From Chrysoporthe austroafricana (lineage: Eukaryota > Ascomycota > Sordariomycetes > Diaporthales > Cryphonectriaceae): DNA of 64,000 nt. Shown piece after piece: positions 10,160-21,613 of the stretch; the first letter of the stretch is position 1; every line of letters starts with the position of its first letter. Both the position numbers and the translations under genes were made by a program. Below the pieces are notes generated by a model, which was given only the letters and a program-made list of their open reading frames with translations, made no database searches and was not told where the DNA came from. The stretch covers positions 3,410,001 through 3,474,000 of the forward strand of contig JYIP02000003.1 of the NCBI GenBank assembly GCA_001051155.2, read 5' to 3'.

Positions 10160-11238
10160 ATGGTCTACTATTTCACCTCTAACGTGGTCGACCCACCGGC
10201 GTACGTCTACGTCGGCAAGGACAAGTTCGAGAGTGCGTTGAACCGTATTTTTCAAAGACGATGAGGAGACACACTCACAGTACTCTCTGGCCAGACGAGG
10301 AGCTCATCAAACACGGATGGGAGGAGGATGTCTGGTGAGCCCGGCGCTCCGCAGAGACCTGCACCCGAAGATCATCTCGCTGACCGGTCCGCAGGGTGCG
10401 AGCCCCAGTGTTGTGTCTCTACAGTATCTTGATAAGGCGCCTGACGTGATGATGTGTCGCAGTTCCACGTAGACAAGCTGTCGAGCGCACATATCTACCT
10501 GCGGCTGAGGGAGGGCGAGACCTGGGACAATATACCCGAGCCTCTCCTCACGGACCTGGCGCAGCTCACCAAGGCCAACTCTATCGAGGGTATGACCCGA
10601 GCCTGATCTGTCCGGGGGGGCGAGACCGCGTGTTCTGAAGCCGTGATTTTTTGCTCTGCAGGTAACAAGAAGGACAACATCACTGTCATCTACACGCCGT
10701 GGTCCAACCTCAAGAAGGACGGCAGCATGGCCGTGGGCCAGGTCAGCTTCCACGACGACAGAAAGGTAAACCGGAGAGACCACCCGCGCGGCCCTGGGGC
10801 TCTGAAACGACGTATTGACCGTGCCCACCCACACAGGTCAAGCGGGTCCTCGTGCACCAGCGGGAGAACCCCACCGTCAACAGGCTCAACAAGACCAAGG
10901 TCGAGAAGCACCCGGACCTGAAGCAGGAGAAGGACGACCGGCTGAGGGAGCTGCGGAAGAAGGACCAGGCCGCACAGCAGGTTCGGGTATGTCCTCCCCC
11001 TCCCCCCAACCCCCGCGTGCGCTCACCACGGACGTTCCCGTGAGTGCACGCGACCACATCGTCGACGAGATGCTGACACTGTGCAAAAAAGAAAAAGGAA
11101 GAGGCCCGGCAGAAGAAGGAGTGGGAGCAGCAGAAGTACCAGAAGGAGCACGCCTACGACTTCATAAACAACGAGGACGAGATGGAGGCGACGAGCAATC
11201 AGAACCGGGATGAGGACTGGGAGGATGATTTCATGTAG
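10160..11238 (+). CDS. CCDC25: CCDC25-like NFACT-R (DUF814) protein with an apparent 1-nt exon
   Basis: Exons: 10160-10232, 10295-10334, 10395 (one base), 10463-10589, 10662-10765, 10837-10986, 11092-11238; 213 residues against about 208 in human CCDC25. The N-terminus [19 protein letters not shown] and the blocks [23 protein letters not shown] and YTPWSNLKK are family signatures. The C-terminal third is a Lys/Glu coiled coil ending in an acidic DDWEDDFM-like tail. The NFACT-R fold is shared with ribosome-quality-control factors; yeast JLP2 is the likely relative. The tryptophan codon is built from TG (exon 2), G (10395) and then TTC begins the next codon. Without the 1-nt exon, GT-AG splicing either shifts the frame or adds residues. 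The last acceptor (AAAAAAG at 11091) lacks a pyrimidine tract and is the least certain junction. Confidence 0.9.
10395..10395 (+). other. Candidate one-nucleotide exon of the CCDC25 gene
   Basis: The string CCGCAG-G-GTGCGA places a single G between a consensus acceptor and a usable donor. The flanking introns would be 60 nt (10335-10394) and 67 nt (10396-10462), both with a CTGAC branch-like motif. The G is exactly what is needed to complete TGG in the conserved DVWFHVDK block. Confidence 0.7.
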
Positions 11239-11392
11239 CCCACCGTCACGCTGCGGCGGACGAGAGTCTCAAGTCATGGTGATGCCAATAGCAGGCATAG
11301 ACGACCTCGATAACCACCCGTTACCCCCCCCTTCCGGGCCCTACGAGGCGCACAATCCCAGACGGGGCCTTGTGAGGTCCGAGCATGCCCCG

Positions 11393-12180
11393 TTACTGTC
11401 CCGGCCCGCGCCCGCCGATCCCGCTGCCCACCTGGTTCACATCCGTCCCCTTCAGCTTGTGGTCGCCGGGGTTCGCCGCGGCCTCGTAGATGATGTTGGC
11501 GGGGGCGCGCCCCAGCTGCATCCACTCGCCCCGGAAGCCGAGGTAGCCGATGCGCGTGACGTCCTCCTCCCCATCCCCGAAGTTGTCCGGGAAGAAGAGC
11601 GCCAGCCGCTGGACGCGGCCGAACCGCGCCCGCCGCACCGGCAGCTCCTGCACCTCGGACGTCCGGCTGAGCTCGAGCTCCTGCGCCGGCTCCGCGTCCT
11701 CGGCCGCCGCGAAGTCCACGTCGTCGCGGTTCTGGAACACCCGCAGCGTCCGCGGCGCGCTGTCCGACTGCGACGTGCGCAGCAGGATCGAGTGCAGCTT
11801 GACCTGCCCCGTGAAGCTGTTCCGGGCGGTCCGGGGTTAGGGTTAGCCGGCGGCGCCTCAACTTGGATGAGAGAGGGTGGGTGGTGATGGTGGCCAGAGG
11901 GGGGCGAAGAGGGGGGGTGTGTGGTCTGGACGAACGGGATGTTAATGATCAGCTGCTCGTCTGCGTCGCTGGCGAGCTCCGGCTCGTCGGTGAGCCGCTC
12001 GTCCCATGTCTTCTTCACGATGGCCTTGCCAGAGCCGTGGGAGCTCTCGTTGAGCGTCGTCACCTCGTCGAAGTTGATGTGTTGGTATAGAGAGAATTGT
12101 ACTGCGGGCGTTATATCGTCTGAGTGGTCGTGCTCGTCTCCGTGATGATGATGGTCATGCTCGTCGTGGCAGTGAGACAT
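11393..12180 (-). CDS. PITH-domain protein (PITHD1 family) with His-rich N-terminus
   Basis: Two exons on the minus strand, 12180-11936 and 11816-11393, give 222 residues. Splicing CC|GTTCGT...AACAG|C rebuilds a Pro-Phe-Thr-Gly turn (INIPFTGQVKLHSILLRTS), which is a PITH hallmark. The first ~22 residues are packed with His, Asp and Glu (MSHCHDEHDHHHHGDEHDH) and could bind metal. The rest is the beta-rich PITH fold, ending ANIIYEAAANPGDHKLKG. Family knowledge: PITH is the C-terminal domain of thioredoxin-like TXNL1, which binds the proteasome; stand-alone PITH proteins are poorly characterised. The 119-nt intron holds a short telomere-like motif (11833-11848). The stop is only 154 bp from the convergent CCDC25 stop. 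Confidence 0.88.
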
Positions 12181-12600
12181 CTTGAAATGAGCTGAACTGC
12201 GAATATTGTGGTGAAGGCAGTGAGTGGTGAAGTTCCTCAGGGCGGTTCGGGTTGCGGTTTTATGTAAGTCGGGAAAGCGAGACAATCTAATCGGGTTGCC
12301 ACCACACGCCAACACGCCATCTCTGCACTGGTAGGGCCGTGCAGGAGAAAGCAAGAGCGAAGACATTTATTGAAGCTCAATACAGAAGAACATCGATTAA
12401 TTCGTAGCCTGTGGTAGGGCCATGCGGTCGTCTCAGCGATGCCCCCATGCAAGCTCGTCACTCGAATATTGCCTCCATGTTGAAAAACAAGTTCACCTTA
12501 GACATGCTCAAAGTTTCCATTTGAGATATGGCTGATAAATCGGGTATGCATAACTGCCCCATAGCCTTCATTACTTTCGCCATAAACCCCAGCAATCCAT
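12181..12600. other. Intergenic region between RRN6-like and PITH genes
   Basis: Both flanking genes are on the minus strand, so this holds the 3' flank of the RRN6-like gene and, next to 12180, the PITH promoter. No supported gene is present. Confidence 0.45.
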
Positions 12601-15600
12601 TCATTTGAACCCTTTCATCTTCGGCTTGACCTTGCCCTTCTTCTTGAACTTGGACGGCCTGCCCCCGAACTCGCCCGGCAGCGGCTGAGACATGATCTGC
12701 GAGAACCCAAAGCCCTGGCTGTAGCCCTGGCTCTGGCTCTGGCTCCCAAACCCGAATCCAGCGCCCTGGCTGTAACCCCGGCTGCTGCCCACATCCTGCG
12801 GTGGCGGGCTCGACCGGATCATGGCTGGCGCGACGAGCTGGCTGAACGACTCCTCGGCGCCCTCCACCTTCATGCCCAGCCGCGCCCTCCTCTCCGCCCT
12901 CCGTCGCCGGCGCTCTTCTTCCTTCTCCCTCCTGCGCCTCGCCGCCTCGGCCTTCTCGTCTGGGCCCTTGCCCAAGGGTCTGTACTGGTACTCGGACGGG
13001 TCGGAACCCCGCTGCTCTGGCCAGAGGGAGATGATGCGCGAGGGACCGTTTTTGGGTGGCGGTGTGAACTTGATATACGGCAGATACATCCGCAGTCGAG
13101 CGACTGCTGGGTCTTCTTGCCCCGAGTCTTCTGAACTCTGATCGTTCATGGCGCTGTTGGTAGCCTCTGAGGTAGCTCGTGAAGACGATGGTATGGCTGA
13201 TGACGTAGGCAGAGACTGGCTTAATCTGATCTGGGAAGACGGCGGCTCGTCCCATCGGTCTTCGCCCTCGACCTGTGAGTCCTCTCCTCGAGGTAAAGAT
13301 CTTGAGGCAATGTCTAGTGTCGACTGAGGTACCGCAAAGACGCCTCTCTCCGACAGGTACACTTCAGCCGCCATTCTCTCGAGGGCCTTTTCCATGTACC
13401 TCCACTGGCTTGCCTTGAGCGCCTCGGCAGGTAGTCGAGAAGACCAGTGGATGGACATCTTCTCGAAAACATCCACGACGGTCCCAAGATGACCATACGT
13501 TCCACAATTAGACAGCTGAATCCGCTTGGACTTCTGAAGGTCTGTGAGATTGGAAGCCCATTCGTCTTCTAACTGCGGGATTTCGAGAGGTTGCCACATA
13601 TCTGAATAGCTCAACAGTGGCTTCAGCGAGATATGGTCTTCGTCGTCTCGGCTTTGGAGCTCTTGGCGGATCAGAGCGAATGGTTCGATGGCATCGACTT
13701 CTGCTGGATCCTCGGCATTTTGTCCAAAGAAGCCACGATTGATCTCCTGTACAAGCTCGAGCAGATAGAATCTGAGATGTACCGCGTCGTATCCTTTGAC
13801 AACACGCTGCGGGGGGGCAACGTTGAGCTGGTTGTCCTCTTTCGCCTCTTCGGACACAACGAACGCCTGCTCAGTTGTTCGCAAAAACCTCCGCCGAAGG
13901 AATCTGCTCCATCTGACTTCATCCCAGCCAGATTTCGCAGATTTAGAAGGCCTGGCCACCTTTTGAGACGCACAATGCGTGATAGCGATGATGGACGAGC
14001 TCAATCCCAGATCCGTCGCCAGTGCGAAAAGCTGATAGAACTGTACTTTGTCTGAGCGGGCAAAGCTCGGGAAATCTCCCGTGGCGACCGACCGATCTTT
14101 ATCTTTCAATGCTGACAGCTGAAGCGGCACTGCCGCAAGAGACTCGATACCTAGCGGCTCTTCCCTGTTTTCCCGCTCCAGGCCCAGAAAACGCACCACT
14201 TGATGGTGGAACTGGGGTTGCCCATCTTGTTGGGAGATCACGAACCAAAACACATCGACACGGAGGTCATCGGTAGAGTAGAACAATATGAGGGAAGTCG
14301 ATGCCTCAGACAGAGACGGTGTTTTCACAACCGACATTTTTAGAGTCTCCGGTCTTTGGTTCCTAAAGTGACGACACGAGACCATGACACGAGGGGGCTG
14401 GTCCTCCTGCCTCTCACTTTTGGAAACATCCAGCAAATAAATCCTGTCCGTTGTGAGGACGAAACAATAAAAAGGGGAGCCGGGGAACGTTTGGGCATCT
14501 AGTACGACGTCTGTATGATCGCGTCCGGAGAATTCGAGCCCAGATACGGAACGTCCCCCATCAACATCTAGGATGCGAACTTCAGTGCTGTTGCAGAACA
14601 ACAGTCCGTCGTGCCTTGCGTGAGATGTATCACTGTTGGCTAAATATGCGGTATGTAATGTGCGAGGACGCACATCGGATTCCTCGGATAGGTTGCTATC
14701 ACGGTCCCATTCGCTAGCTGAGATAGAGCCGCTTATCCAAAGAATTTTATGTGTTGTGTCGAAAATTTCTTGGCCGATCCGGGGCGAAACAGACTGAGGC
14801 AAACTGCATGAGCCTCTTTTTCGAAGCACAGCTTTTGTCGTCTTGGATCTACCATGACCTTCGCGTAGGATGTACCAGACAGACCAATTTCCAGATACGT
14901 CTATGACGGAGAGCTGTGGAGTCTCCGTATCGGATCCCATGTCGATGGAAAAGTCACAATAAGATTCTCCTCCAGTAGCGTTCGTGGTGAGCGTAAGCAC
15001 AGGGTTCGCAGCGATGTGCCCAGCGGCCCCAGGCTCGTAGCCCAGATCTGACGATGCAGCGGCAACAGGTGTGGCTCTAAGCTCAGGTTCAAAGATCGTC
15101 ATGGATGTGTCTTTCAGGACAAGAAACCAGCGGATAGTGTCGTACTGTTTGGGCCTCATTGCGAATTTGATCTGCAGTATGGGACTGCCGTCATTGCACC
15201 AGGATCCCTGGAAACTCGACTGCAGCACGCCCACCGGCAGTGAGAGCCCATTCCAGGCCCACCTCTCTGGATCTATGGCAGACAGACGAAGGGCATGACC
15301 AGCCTCGCCGCTTGCCGTGGCAATGACAGGCCACGTTGAGAGGCGAGAAGACGTGGTATTCCGCAAGTCGAAGATCTCTCCCACAGCGAGAACCAATCCG
15401 GCCGGTCTGCTCCCTCGCCCGGCGATTTCGGATCTCGATTCCTCTGACAGGTGAGCCACGAGATCCAGGTTTCCCAGGGAGGCTTCTGGATGAGTTTTCA
15501 GCAGCCAGTTCTTCTGAGATCTCGCCCGCTGAAACGAAGTCGAAGGCGGCAGGCTGACTCGTGTCCTGGTCGGCGGTAGCCACTCCTTAAACGGTATGAC

Positions 15601-15866
15601 TTGTTGGCATAACGGCGCTGGGAGAAGATGTGAGTGGTGAGATATCAAGCAACGAGGAACGAGCCCTTGCACTCACGCTGCTCGGCCACTCGACTGAAGC
15701 TCAGTTCTCCGATGTCCGCATCCTCGTCGTCGACAGGTCTGTAAGATACCTGGCCCACATGACCAAATGTCAAATCATTTACGCGATGAATTCCAACATG
15801 ACGGAGCGCCTGGCTAGCCGGGCGGGCGCGGTGGCCAGCGCCCTCAGGCCCCGGGCCTTCATCCAT
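12601..15866 (-). CDS. RRN6: RRN6-like RNA polymerase I core-factor subunit
   Basis: Two exons on the minus strand, 15866-15677 and 15617-12601, give about 1068 residues. The donor is GTGAGT and the phase is correct. The N-terminal block VNDLTFGHVGQVSYRPV matches the opening of fungal Rrn6 proteins. A long beta-propeller-like region follows, then a helical part, then the characteristic low-complexity tail: Ser-rich, a Lys/Arg/Glu helix (about 940-985), Gly/Gln/Ser repeats (SQSQSQGYSQGFGF) and a basic end KFKKKGKVKPKMKGFK. Known role: with Rrn7 and Rrn11 it forms the core factor that recruits Pol I to the rDNA promoter. The start at 15866 is tentative, since the conserved block begins about 30 residues later and an unseen extra exon is possible. 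Confidence 0.82.
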
Positions 15867-16359
15867 ATGGCTTCGCAGTCCCGAGATTATTTGCTGAGAG
15901 CGCGTGTGATACAGGCATAGCGACGAAAGGTGCCGCGAGATCTGGCTGTAACGGCTGTAAACTGAGAAGAGCGTTTTCGGGCCTGAGGAGTGGAATCTCC
16001 AAGGGGGGCGAGCAGCAGCAAGCAGAATTTCAAGCCGAGGAAAAAGTAATAAGCGACTCGAGGCATCAGATCCACTTTCGAGTTGAGACACCCACTGACG
16101 CCGTCAGGCTGTTAGGTCGACGCCGGGGCGCGCGGCTACGCTAAGACCTAGCGCACCCAGCCGTTGCTGCAGCGACAAGCCTCGACCTTGGAGGGCCGCA
16201 TCTTAGGCTTAGCGAACTTCCCTTCTGAACTCTCAAAGACATCCGGCGCAACCTCACATCCCGCTACTTGATCTCAACTCTGACCCTCGTGGACGTCGTG
16301 CATACGACCTTCCGGAACATACACGTCGCTCCGCGATCCGATCAAGCGACTGCTCCAAG
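15867..16359. other. Divergent promoter region, RRN6-like / SPC25
   Basis: The 493 bp between two divergent starts are GC-rich without obvious repeats. No gene or specific site can be supported. Confidence 0.4.
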
Positions 16360-17201
16360 ATGGCGTCCGTCTTCGAGCCCCGGAGCTCTCAGAGCCGCCA
16401 AACAATGGCTGCGCCCTCCGTGGCAGACAGCCTGCCCAGCATCAACTTCGGCTTCGACGATCTGCGCGACCGCATGGCCAAGTTCACGGCGCGCTTCGAC
16501 GACTTCATCGAGAAGGGCCGCAAGCGGGTCCTCGAGGAGAGGAACCAATTCGCGGTCACGGTTGCGGAACTACAAGGTACGCGCCGCCGGCTCCCACTCA
16601 CCACCTCGCGCCTGCACGGCCCAGTAGCACTAACGTGTCTGTCCCTTGCGCAGAGGACCAACGGATGAAGAAGAAGGACATCGACATCCTGCAGATGAAG
16701 ACGAACACGCACCAGAACACGATCTCGAAGGAGGACGCCGAGGCGCGCGAGATGCAGGCGGCCATCGCCTCGCTCTCGTCGCAGCGCGACAAGCAGCTCG
16801 CCCTCCGCGACTCCCTGCAGAAGCAGATCGCGGAGACGCAGAAGGAGATCGACGCGCGGCTCGCGGCGCAGCGCGCCCACGCGGCGCAGCAGGAGGCGCA
16901 GGCGCGCTTCAACGTGCCGGAGCTGGACTTCTGGATCACGAACCTGTGCCTGAAGATCGAGGGCGCGGGGCAGGACGACCGGCTCAAGTTCGTGTTTTCG
17001 CACATCGATGAGAAGGACTGGGACCGCGAGGCGTGGTTCGAGCTGAGCACGGCGGCCAGGGACTACGACATAAAGCATTGCAGGCCGAGGCTGGAGAGGG
17101 AGAAGATCGAGAGGGTCCTGGAGAAGACGAACGAGACGAGGGAGCTGGCGACGCTGTTAAAGGGCATGAGGGAGCTGTTTGTGGAGGCTTTCAAGAGCTG
17201 A
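16360..17201 (+). CDS. SPC25: Kinetochore protein Spc25 (NDC80 complex)
   Basis: Two exons, 16360-16576 and 16654-17201, give 254 residues. The N-terminal ~55 residues lead into a long heptad coiled coil (about 60-165: DRMAKFTARFDDFIEK and many Lys/Glu/Gln repeats). The C-terminal globular domain (about 170-254) opens with FNVPELDFWITNLCLKIEG and contains LKFVFSHID, which match the Spc25 RWD-like fold. Known role: with Spc24 it forms the centromere-proximal end of the NDC80 complex, which couples kinetochores to microtubules. A second in-frame ATG at codon 16 could also serve as start. MZT1, another spindle gene, follows on the same strand. Confidence 0.92.
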
Positions 17202-17726
17202 GGACCTTGCCATACGTATCAGGGTATTGTTTAGCCCCCTTGGCATTCCCTCGCAACCAGGACGCTCTCGTTACCGCGGTTCTGTACTCATCTTCCACCC
17301 GGCAGCTGAGAATCGGCAGGACGGACAGCGGCACGTGGGTATTGGAGGACATGAATCGCGTTCTGGTTGTTCTAGATCGTGGGTTCGCCAGTTAGTATAG
17401 CATAGCGAGGCGGGTCGACCGGTCTATTTTGAACGTGAACGGCTGTTAGGTCGCGGCGCGGAGGAGTATTCGGTAGCAGAAACGCCAGAGAGGGGCGCCA
17501 CAAGCCAGCAATTCCCAATCTAGAAAATATTGAATGAGTTATGATCACCGTGCCATATCGACATTGATTCCGGCCTATAAAATCCAATTGTGTTGCGGCC
17601 AGTAAGTTGGGAGGCGCGTGCTCTCCCACTCACATAAAGCGGTGCGGCTCTACCCGTCAATTCATTCAACCTCCAGACTTCAAACTCCTGTCAACGTCAC
17701 GCACACGCGCGCACATCAAGCCCACC
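17202..17726. other. Intergenic region SPC25-MZT1
   Basis: This contains the SPC25 3' flank and MZT1 promoter. A CTATAAAA-like element lies near 17575-17581, about 150 bp before the MZT1 start. No gene is supported. Confidence 0.4.
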
Positions 17727-18138
17727 ATGCCTCCTCCACCAGAGGAGAACAAACAGGCCTCGGCCAACACGGCCGTCAACATCCTACAGGAGATCTCAGA
17801 GATCCTGGTAAGCTCAGCGCCCCTCCCAAAGTGGGGCCTCACGACGCGCCGGTCCGGGCTGCTGGCTGACCGCGCCGACCATGATCGTTAAAAAACAGAA
17901 CTGCCACCTCGACCGCAGGGAACTGTCGATATGCATCTCCCTGATCGAGAGGGGCGTCAACCCGGAGGCTCTAGCTGTAAGTCGCGCGCGTCCTGAGCGG
18001 AAAGTGATGGGGAGGATCTGCGCGGCAGGGCTGACTGACGCGCGGGACGTCTAGACCACCATCAAGGAGCTGCGGAAAGGCGCGCAGGTGGCCAAGGTCG
18101 AGCTTGAGGAGCGGAGGCAGCAGCAGCAGCAGCGGTAG
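17727..18138 (+). CDS. MZT1: MZT1 (MOZART1), gamma-tubulin complex recruitment factor
   Basis: Three tiny exons, 17727-17807, 17899-17976 and 18055-18138, encode 80 residues, the family's usual size. The first reads MPPPPEENKQASANTAVNIL, the second CHLDRRELSICISLIERGVN, and the third TTIKELRKGAQVAKVELEER before a poly-Gln end. All junctions are phase 0 with GTAAG donors. Known role: MZT1 binds the N-terminal regions of gamma-tubulin complex proteins and recruits the complex to spindle-pole bodies. The two 91- and 78-nt introns make up over 40% of the locus, so ORF-based annotation easily misses it. Confidence comes from the LISLIERGVNPEALA-type core. Confidence 0.93.
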
Positions 18139-18675
18139 GCCCAGGGTCGTGATGGAGAGCTTGTCCCTCGTGGCCTGGCACCGGCGTTATGGCGTTCTAG
18201 GCATCAATTGCGACGGTCGGACCCTAGCGTTGACCTATACAGTGACGCATCTGCGGAATAGGGGTCACTAATACATCTCAACCGGCGCGTCAAAACATTC
18301 CATAACGAAGGAATTTATTCACTTTTATATCCTGCCTCTGGACGCACCGTGCGTGTACGTGATATGCTACTCAGGAAGATACGCGCTGTCATCTTGATGC
18401 CCAGTCTACCCGCCCCTAAATGTGCCCGAGGACGCCTCGCCTTGGCCTCCGAAGAGAGCGCCTCTCTCCTGTCCCAGTTGATTCCATCCAGATGCATGCA
18501 CAAAATTCATGACAAGACGATGATTTCCCTCCGGTATCCAATTGAACCTCGATCCAAACCAAGCGCCCGATGATATTTTGAAAGCAGTCATGAAACGAAA
18601 CGCCCCGTGCGCCCGCTGAATCAGAACGCCAATGCCACCAATCAAGATTGCCTGCACACGGCCCCGATGGCCCCT
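18139..18675. other. Convergent intergenic region MZT1 / E3 ligase
   Basis: This is 3' flank of both genes. No coding or RNA feature is supported. Confidence 0.4.
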
Positions 18676-20738
18676 TCATCGGTGGCCAAACAAGTTGATC
18701 TCCTCCATCTCATCATTGTCGTCGTCTTCGTCATCCTCTTCCTCCTCTTCCACCTCAGAGTCTTCCCCGTCATATTCGCTCTCGCCCTCATCGTCCGATG
18801 TTCGGTCCCGAGGATTGCGCCCCCAGAAGTCGAGCTCTTCGTCTTCCTCGTCCTCATCGATGTTGAGTTCAGGTTCTGCAAAACGTGCGTGTCGATCTGG
18901 GGACTCAACACTCGGGATGCCATTTGACGCACTTGCACTCAAGCCGGGTGAGTGCAATGGAGGGCCCGAGGCAGCGATCATGTTCTGGCCATTGCTTACA
19001 TAGTGGGGAGTTTCGGGTTGGAGCGGAGCCGTCATAGCTGCACTTTGTTGGCTTTCGCTTGTCTCCGCCGGCATAGGCGAACGATCCAGTTCGACGGTAT
19101 TAAAAGACTGGCATATCTGACACCGCAGGCCCAGGAAGTGGTAATCGGTTGAGCTCTTTGCCGAGCAGTCATTGCAGAAGAGGACAGACCGGACGCTCCT
19201 ATACTCCTCCGGCATTGGCTGCTCCTTAATGATATTGGCAAGATTCAAGAACAGGGCATCCATCTTCACAATGCTCTTGCTGCATAGTGGGCACTTATAG
19301 GAAGTATGCATGTACTGTTGGAAACAGTTCCGGTGGATAGGGTGACCGCATTCCATGAAGATGACTTGCTGAGGCGAGGAAAACATGTCGTCATTGCAGA
19401 TTGGGCAGTTGGAGTCGGTCGCCCGTTCGATGCACTTGTGGTCGTCCTTGGTTGCGATGGAGATGCATGCGCGGCAGGTCTGTCACAGTCAGCGTCCGCG
19501 TGCGTTCTGCAGACAGAGCCAACACATACCTTGCAGTGGAAGAAGTCCTTCTCCAGCCCACGTCCCACTCGGCAGATGCCACAGTCGTCGCAGTGATATA
19601 TGTGCTTATTCACGTCATCGCTCCACAGCTTGCAAATGTTGCAGTAGTACGAGGCCGCACTCTCGCCGCAGTGAGCGCAAGTGTCGGACGCCTTCTGCGC
19701 GTGGCCACACAGCATACAGAGCATATTCTTCGTGAGCCTTCTTGGTAGAGTATGTTCCTCCACAGCGTCATGGCACAGCCGGCACGTGTACCACTTGTCG
19801 CATTCTGCGCATTGCACCCTGACGTTTCGCTTGTAATGCACGCATCCCAATTCAGGAATGCTCTCGTCGCCGTCCTGCTCCTCCTCATCTTCGGCATACT
19901 CAAAAAGCTCACTAGAGTGGGATGGGGGTATCTTCGGCCGGTATGTAGGTCGAGCATCCTCTTCCGAGAAATTGATCGGGATCTGCTCCTCATCTAAGCC
20001 TGTCCAAGATTTTAGAGTCTCCAGAGCCGAGATACCAAATCCCAAGTCTCTGGAGGAGGATGGTATAGTAGCAGAAGGCTGAAAATCAACCCTTGGCCCG
20101 GGCGGTTCCACGCCCTCGAGAATCGCCTTCGCGTGTCTCGCCTTAGCATAGCTTTCGGTGAGGACTTGCTGCATAAGATAGCGCTTCTGATCGAAGGTGG
20201 TGCTGCTCGACTGTATGGCCTGGATCTTCCGTCGCATCTCGTTCATCCCGTCGTTCGCAGGCAGTGCGCGAGGCTTTCTTGCAGCGGCGGGGTCGGAGGC
20301 ATCCTGTGGTGGGGGGGACCCCAGCTCGGCGGTACTGATGTCCTCGGGCTCGGAAATATCAGGACGATCCATCTCGAAAATCGCAGGAGAGGAGGATCGA
20401 GGGGTCGAATCTCGCGAGGTATCGCCGTCGGTGGGGGGGACGGGCCACCGGCGCTGTGGGACGAGCAGAGGCGGGGATCTGGCGCCGAGGGCGATGTCTG
20501 GGCTTCTCAGGAATGAGAGGCTGGGGAAGGATGCGGAAGGGCCGTCGCATTCGGCAACGGCATCATCGCCATTGTCCAGATCAAATTCATGGGAGAAGCG
20601 GCGGACGGAGTCGGTGTCGGATGCGGTGGCAAAAGGGGTCGAGAAACGGCGGACGGTCCGGGCAACTGGGTTGATGATGAAGTCGGCAACTAAAGATGAC
20701 ATTGGGGACACGGGGGTCACATCTAAAGCAAAAGGCAA
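18676..20738 (-). CDS. CHY zinc finger / RING E3 ubiquitin ligase (RCHY1/PIRH2 family)
   Basis: Two exons on the minus strand, 20738-19530 and 19479-18676, with a 50-nt GTATGT intron, give 670 residues. Residues 1-290 are disordered and Ser/Pro-rich. The CHY finger starts near 296 (GCVHYKRNVRVQC), followed by the CTCHY finger (CKLWSDDVNKHIYHCDDCGI) and a RING finger at about 428-475 (CPICNDDMF, MECGHPIH, CPLC). A C-terminal zinc ribbon (CNDC...CQIC, about 508-530) comes next. The end is strongly acidic (about 600-660). This domain order is that of RCHY1/PIRH2. Family knowledge: RING E3 ligase; in plants related proteins take part in iron signalling. The long N-terminal extension and acidic tail are fungal additions. 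Substrate unknown. Confidence 0.92.
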
Positions 20739-21613
20739 TCAATCCATGTGAGGTGGACCAGAGATCATAGGTGACGGCAAGGGGAGTCGGCGCAGCAGAT
20801 GTAATGCGCCAGAGGATGATGGGACGAAGTGAGGTCAAGTCAAGTCATGGTGTGATGCGAACCTTTGGCCGATGCTGCGCTGTCAGACTAAACCATATCG
20901 TACCCCTGCCAGTCGACGTAGTAACGACGAACCTTACATAACGACGTGGTACTGCATGCACTAATTACCTACTACTGGGGTAGTACCTAGGTACATCCGT
21001 ACTGGGTATAATTTTCACATGTCTCTCGTATCCCCCTTGCATTCTTCTCGACGACAGATACTCCGTACTCCGTACTCCGTATACCGCATCTCCTCTGCCG
21101 ACGAAATCCATAAACACACAAGATAATATAGGAACGATTACAACCGGTATAACGACTGAGACGTATCTGAGAATGCCTCTCGTACTTATTGCTGCACAGT
21201 ACTCCGTGCAACCAAGAAAACTGCCCTTGGGTTGACCAAGATACCCCTGACGTTGAGATCAGAGAACGCAAAAATCATCGCCAGTGCGTGTTTTTGACAC
21301 TGGTAGTACATAAATTCTCATATCTATCCTCAGCTTGTGCAGCATTTGTAGGTAAGCGTGTTCTGAGCAGTGTTTCATTACTGTACTACCATGTCGGAGT
21401 ATGTACGTGCGTCCTGGTAGAATGCCTGGACTGCCCAACTGAGAAAGCCTGTGCGAACACGAAGACGCAAGACTTGTCTGTCGAACAGTTAGGTAGAAGA
21501 TATCTATCTAAGACCTTATATGCTTTAACAAGCAACTCGAGATTTCACACATTCACTGGATCACCCATCCAACCCCGGCACGGCGTCGCAGCTACGCACA
21601 GCTTATATATACG
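20739..21613. other. Intergenic region with TACTCCG repeats
   Basis: Between the E3 ligase promoter and the 3' end of the chloroperoxidase gene. It contains short tandem TACTCCG units at about 21060-21081 and GGTAC/GTACC words at about 20980-21005. No gene is supported. Confidence 0.45.
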
